Positions 7,545 through 9,936 of a stretch of DNA of 9,936 nt are shown here, one piece after another. The DNA is taken from contig JBFXDI010000144.1 in NCBI GenBank assembly GCA_050181295.1, positions 1 through 9,936 of the forward strand, read 5' to 3'. Position numbers and translations under genes: made by a program. Numbering within the stretch: position 1 is the stretch's first letter; the number at the start of each line of letters is the position of its first letter. Below the pieces are notes generated by a model, which ran no database searches, was not told the origin of the DNA, and saw only the letters and a list, made by a program, of their open reading frames with translations. This DNA is from JBFXDI01 sp050181295 (GTDB lineage Bacteria > Pseudomonadota > Alphaproteobacteria > Rhizobiales > Aestuariivirgaceae).

Positions 7545-8873
7545 ATGCCTGAGGGTTCCCACGCGCCAGCGCTCCGCATTCACCCCGTGCCGTCGGCGGA
7601 GAAGCTGCCGGAGCGCGTGGATGTCGTGATTGTCGGGGGCGGCATCGCGGGCGCGTCGGCCGCGTTGTTCCTCGCCCGCAAGGGAGTTCCTGTGGCGCTC
7701 TGCGAGAAGGGCGTCATCGGCGGCGAGCAGTCGAGCCGCAATTGGGGCTGGTGCCGCAATACGCTGCGCGATCCGGTCGAAATCCCGCTGATGATCGAGG
7801 CCATGCGCCTATGGCGCGACCCGGATGTGCTGGGCGGCATCGACACCGGCTTCCGCACCACCGGCATCATGTATCTGCTCGGACGCAACCGCGGCGACGA
7901 CGAGACCTACGCGGCCTGGCTCGAGGAGGCCCGCCAGTACCAGCTCGACAGCCGCATGCTGAGCGGCGCGGAAGTCGCGAATCTGGTTCCGGGCGGCACG
8001 CGCACCTGGGAGGGAGCACTCTACACGCCGAGCGACGGCTGCGCGGAACCTGAGAAGGCGACCTCGGCCATCGCCGAGGCCGCCCGATGCCATGGCGCGA
8101 CGATCCTGACCTCTTGCGCCGTGCGCGGCATCGAACGCCAGGCGGGGAGGGCGTCCGGTGTCGTGACGGAGCGCGGCCGCATAGCCTGTCAGGCCGTGCT
8201 GGTCGCGACCGGCGTCTGGTCGCGGCTTTTCTGCGGCAATCTCGGCATCGATCTCCCGCAGCTCAAAGTGCTGGGCTCTGTCATGCGCACCGGCCCGCTG
8301 CCGGGCGGTCCCGACGTCTCGCTCGCCGGCCCTGGTTTCGGCTTTCGCAGGCGCGAGGACGGTGGCTATATCGTCTCGCAGGCTGATGCCACGATCTCCG
8401 ACATCGTGCCCGACAGTTTCCGGCTGTTCCGGCGCTTTCTCCCGCTCCTCAAGAGCAATGCGAAGGGGCTGCGCATCCGCATCGGCTCGCGCTTCATGGA
8501 GGAGTGGAAGCTCCCGCGCAACTGGACGCTCGACGAGGTGACGCCCTTCGAGCGCGCGCGTGTGCTGGACCCCGAACCCTCGCATCCGGTGCTGGACGAA
8601 GCGGCCGAGAAGCTCGTCGACGCCTATCCGTTCTTCCGCGACATGAAGATCATGGGTCGCTGGGGTGGCTTCATCGACGTGACACCCGACGCGTTGCCCG
8701 TGATTTCCGCCGTCGATGCGGTCCCCGGCCTTTACCTGGCAACCGGACTTTCCGGCCACGGCTTCGGGATCGGGCCCGGAGCCGGCAAGCTTGCCGCCAA
8801 TCTCATTACTGGCGATCCCGCCATTGTGGATGCCTCGCCCTTCCGCTTCTCGCGCTTTGCCGCTGCCGCCTAG
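7545..8873 (+). CDS. FAD-dependent oxidoreductase, DadA/D-amino acid oxidase-like
   Basis: A 442-residue flavoprotein of the DAO family (glycine/D-amino acid/sarcosine oxidases and dehydrogenases). The N-terminal FAD dinucleotide-binding fold is at 26-55 (DVVIVGGGIAGASAALFLA, then Glu54 for the ribose). GEQSSRNWGWCR (60-71) is next, a motif I associate with a proteobacterial subgroup of these enzymes. The second FAD contact is LVATGVWSR (219-227), and the C-terminal FAD segment is GLYLATGLSGHGFGIGPGAGKLAANL (395-420, given in part). The expected activity is oxidation of an amine or amino acid to an imine and then a keto acid. No transmembrane segment is seen. The ATG at 7545 is chosen, 16 bp after the sulfurtransferase stop, with a weak GAAGG (7527-7531) overlapping that stop. 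An ATG at 7461 would overlap the upstream gene by 68 bp. It ends the operon; its TAG overlaps the stop of the facing gene. Exact substrate unknown. Confidence 0.9.
   Translation: MPEGSHAPALRIHPVPSAEKLPERVDVVIVGGGIAGASAALFLARKGVPVALCEKGVIGGEQSSRNWGWCRNTLRDPVEIPLMIEAMRLWRDPDVLGGIDTGFRTTGIMYLLGRNRGDDETYAAWLEEARQYQLDSRMLSGAEVANLVPGGTRTWEGALYTPSDGCAEPEKATSAIAEAARCHGATILTSCAVRGIERQAGRASGVVTERGRIACQAVLVATGVWSRLFCGNLGIDLPQLKVLGSVMRTGPLPGGPDVSLAGPGFGFRRREDGGYIVSQADATISDIVPDSFRLFRRFLPLLKSNAKGLRIRIGSRFMEEWKLPRNWTLDEVTPFERARVLDPEPSHPVLDEAAEKLVDAYPFFRDMKIMGRWGGFIDVTPDALPVISAVDAVPGLYLATGLSGHGFGIGPGAGKLAANLITGDPAIVDASPFRFSRFAAAA
8870..8873. other. Shared CTAG at convergent stop codons
   Basis: The plus-strand oxidoreductase stops with TAG at 8871-8873, and the minus-strand sarcosine oxidase-like gene stops with TAG at 8872-8870. 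Both are read from one palindromic CTAG. There is no intergenic space and no hairpin terminator between the two convergent genes, so transcripts from each side must run into the other gene. Confidence 0.9.
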
Positions 8874-9936
8874 CGACTCGATGTGCTGACCGTTTTCACC
8901 TTGAGGGCAGGCCGGTCGAAGCGGAAGTCGTGAATGTCTTTTTCGGTCCTTCCGTCGATCGCGAGCTCGCTCAGCGTCTGGCCGATCACCGAGGCGAACT
9001 TGTAGGCATGCGCGGCGCCCACCGCGACGACGCAGTTCGGATGTCCGGGCAGATGGTCGATCACGAAGTCGACGTCCGGCGTGTGGGTCAGGATGCAGGT
9101 CTTGGTGTAGAGCAGGGGACCCGCCGCGCGCGGCATGTGCCTTTGCATGAACTGCCTGAGGTCTTCTTCGTTGGCGGGATCGGGATCGAAGGTCCGCTTG
9201 TCCGGATCCGTCGGTGTGAATGTGTCCTTGGCGATCTTGACGCCCGGCACGCCGTAGACGGGAAAGCCGTAGTAGTTGTCCTCGATCATCCAGATCCACA
9301 CCGGAAAACGGCCGGGCAGGAAGTCCTGCAGGTTGGGCCCTGAGAAATAGCTCACCTGCTCCTTCATGATCCGCAACGGAAGCTCGAGTCCGAAATGGCC
9401 GAGCGCTCGGTTGGTCCAGGGCCCCGCCGCGATCACGAGCTTCTCGCACCTGTAGGTCTTCTCGGCGGTCTTCACCTCTTATTCGGCGCCCGCCTGCCGA
9501 ATGCCGAGGATCGGCATGTTGTCGATGTGCGTCGCGCCATGGATGCGGGCGTGTTGCTGGTGCGCCGCATTGCCCTTGGCGGCCGCCGCGAGGCCGCCAT
9601 CCGCTTGGTACATGGCGTGGATCTCGTCGCCGAACCGGAATTGTGGATAGCGGCGCGAGATCTCCGCGCTGTCCAGCATCTCGAAGGGCACGTCGCAGGC
9701 GGTCATGGCGTCCCTGAAGTCCTGCTCCACCATCGTCGTCACCGGCGGCCAGAAATTGAGCTCGCCGGTCTTGACCACGATCCGATCGCCCGACTCCTGC
9801 TCAATGACATTCCAGGCCCTGTAGGCCTGCTGCGCCAGCCGCACGTAGGGAATAGTGTGATAGGTGAGGCGGATGATGCGGGAATGGTCCTGCGATTCCC
9901 CGCGATGGTGACCCAGCTCGAACTGCTCGATGCCAA
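8870..9936 (-). pseudogene. Monomeric sarcosine oxidase/N-methyltryptophan oxidase-like gene with internal TAA stop (N-terminus outside window)
   Basis: One continuous minus-strand frame of 355 codons enters from the right edge and is interrupted once, by TAA at 9481-9479. The 5' part holds GIEQFELGHHRGESQDHSRI followed by RLTY, then ELNFWPP, SRRYPQFRF and YQADGGLAAAAKGNAAHQQ. The 3' part, in the same frame, holds KLVIAAGPWTNRAL, YYGFPVYG and DRPALK. Recalled alignment with Bacillus monomeric sarcosine oxidase matches the covalent-FAD cysteine (Cys315) to the TGC at 9097-9095. It matches the oxygen-activating lysine (Lys265) to the AAG at 9238-9236, and the SGHGFKF segment to AAHAYKF. The GxGxxG start, roughly 25 residues, is off the window. 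The stop falls in the loop between the substrate and FAD regions, where homologues simply read through. It sits tail to tail with the other flavoenzyme gene. Either a recent pseudogene or a sequencing error; a GTG restart at 9475 lacks a spaced ribosome site. Confidence 0.85.

Noticed and set aside
7809..9449. A 546-codon minus-strand open frame spanning two flavoenzyme genes
   Set aside because: It crosses the convergent junction and lies antisense to one gene and out of frame with the other. Composition is Arg/Ala/Gly-rich with no recognisable domain, so it is a shadow frame.

Overview
The window is gene-dense, high-GC DNA with codon use and protein motifs that look like an alphaproteobacterium, probably of the Hyphomicrobiales (rhizobial) type. 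This taxonomic guess rests on base composition, compact operons and the style of the FAD oxidoreductases. There is no rRNA, tRNA or housekeeping marker to confirm it. No mobile element, CRISPR array, prophage or integration site was seen. It reads as a catabolic accessory locus.

Left part (1-2308, all minus strand): three co-directional genes, read right to left. They are an aldo/keto reductase (2308-1355), an IclR-family regulator (1272-439) and the first 129 codons of a Cys/Met-metabolism PLP enzyme of the methionine gamma-lyase type (388-1, running off the window). Gaps are 82 and 50 bp, so they could be one transcription unit.

Middle: a divergent 300-bp control region (2309-2608) with a plausible sigma70-type promoter for the rightward genes.

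Right part, plus strand (2609-8873): a tight four-gene operon. It holds hydantoinase/oxoprolinase subunit A, subunit B (ATGA overlap), a two-domain 3-mercaptopyruvate-type sulfurtransferase (10-bp gap) and a DadA-like FAD oxidoreductase (16-bp gap). Together these suggest ATP-dependent opening of a cyclic amide, thioamide or carbamate, then oxidation of an amino acid or amine, with sulfur passed to an acceptor. The divergent PLP lyase of sulfur amino acids fits a sulfur-containing substrate, but the substrate itself is inference.

Far right, minus strand (8870-9936): a monomeric sarcosine oxidase/N-methyltryptophan oxidase-like gene entering from the right. It is cut by a single in-frame TAA at 9479-9481 but is otherwise well preserved, including the residues expected for covalent FAD attachment and oxygen activation. 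Its stop codon shares a CTAG palindrome with the stop of the facing oxidoreductase gene.

Most notable are the hydantoinase-sulfurtransferase-flavoenzyme operon, the single nonsense codon in the sarcosine oxidase-like gene, the roughly 108-residue C-terminal extension on subunit B, and changed substrate-site residues in the PLP lyase and the sulfurtransferase.
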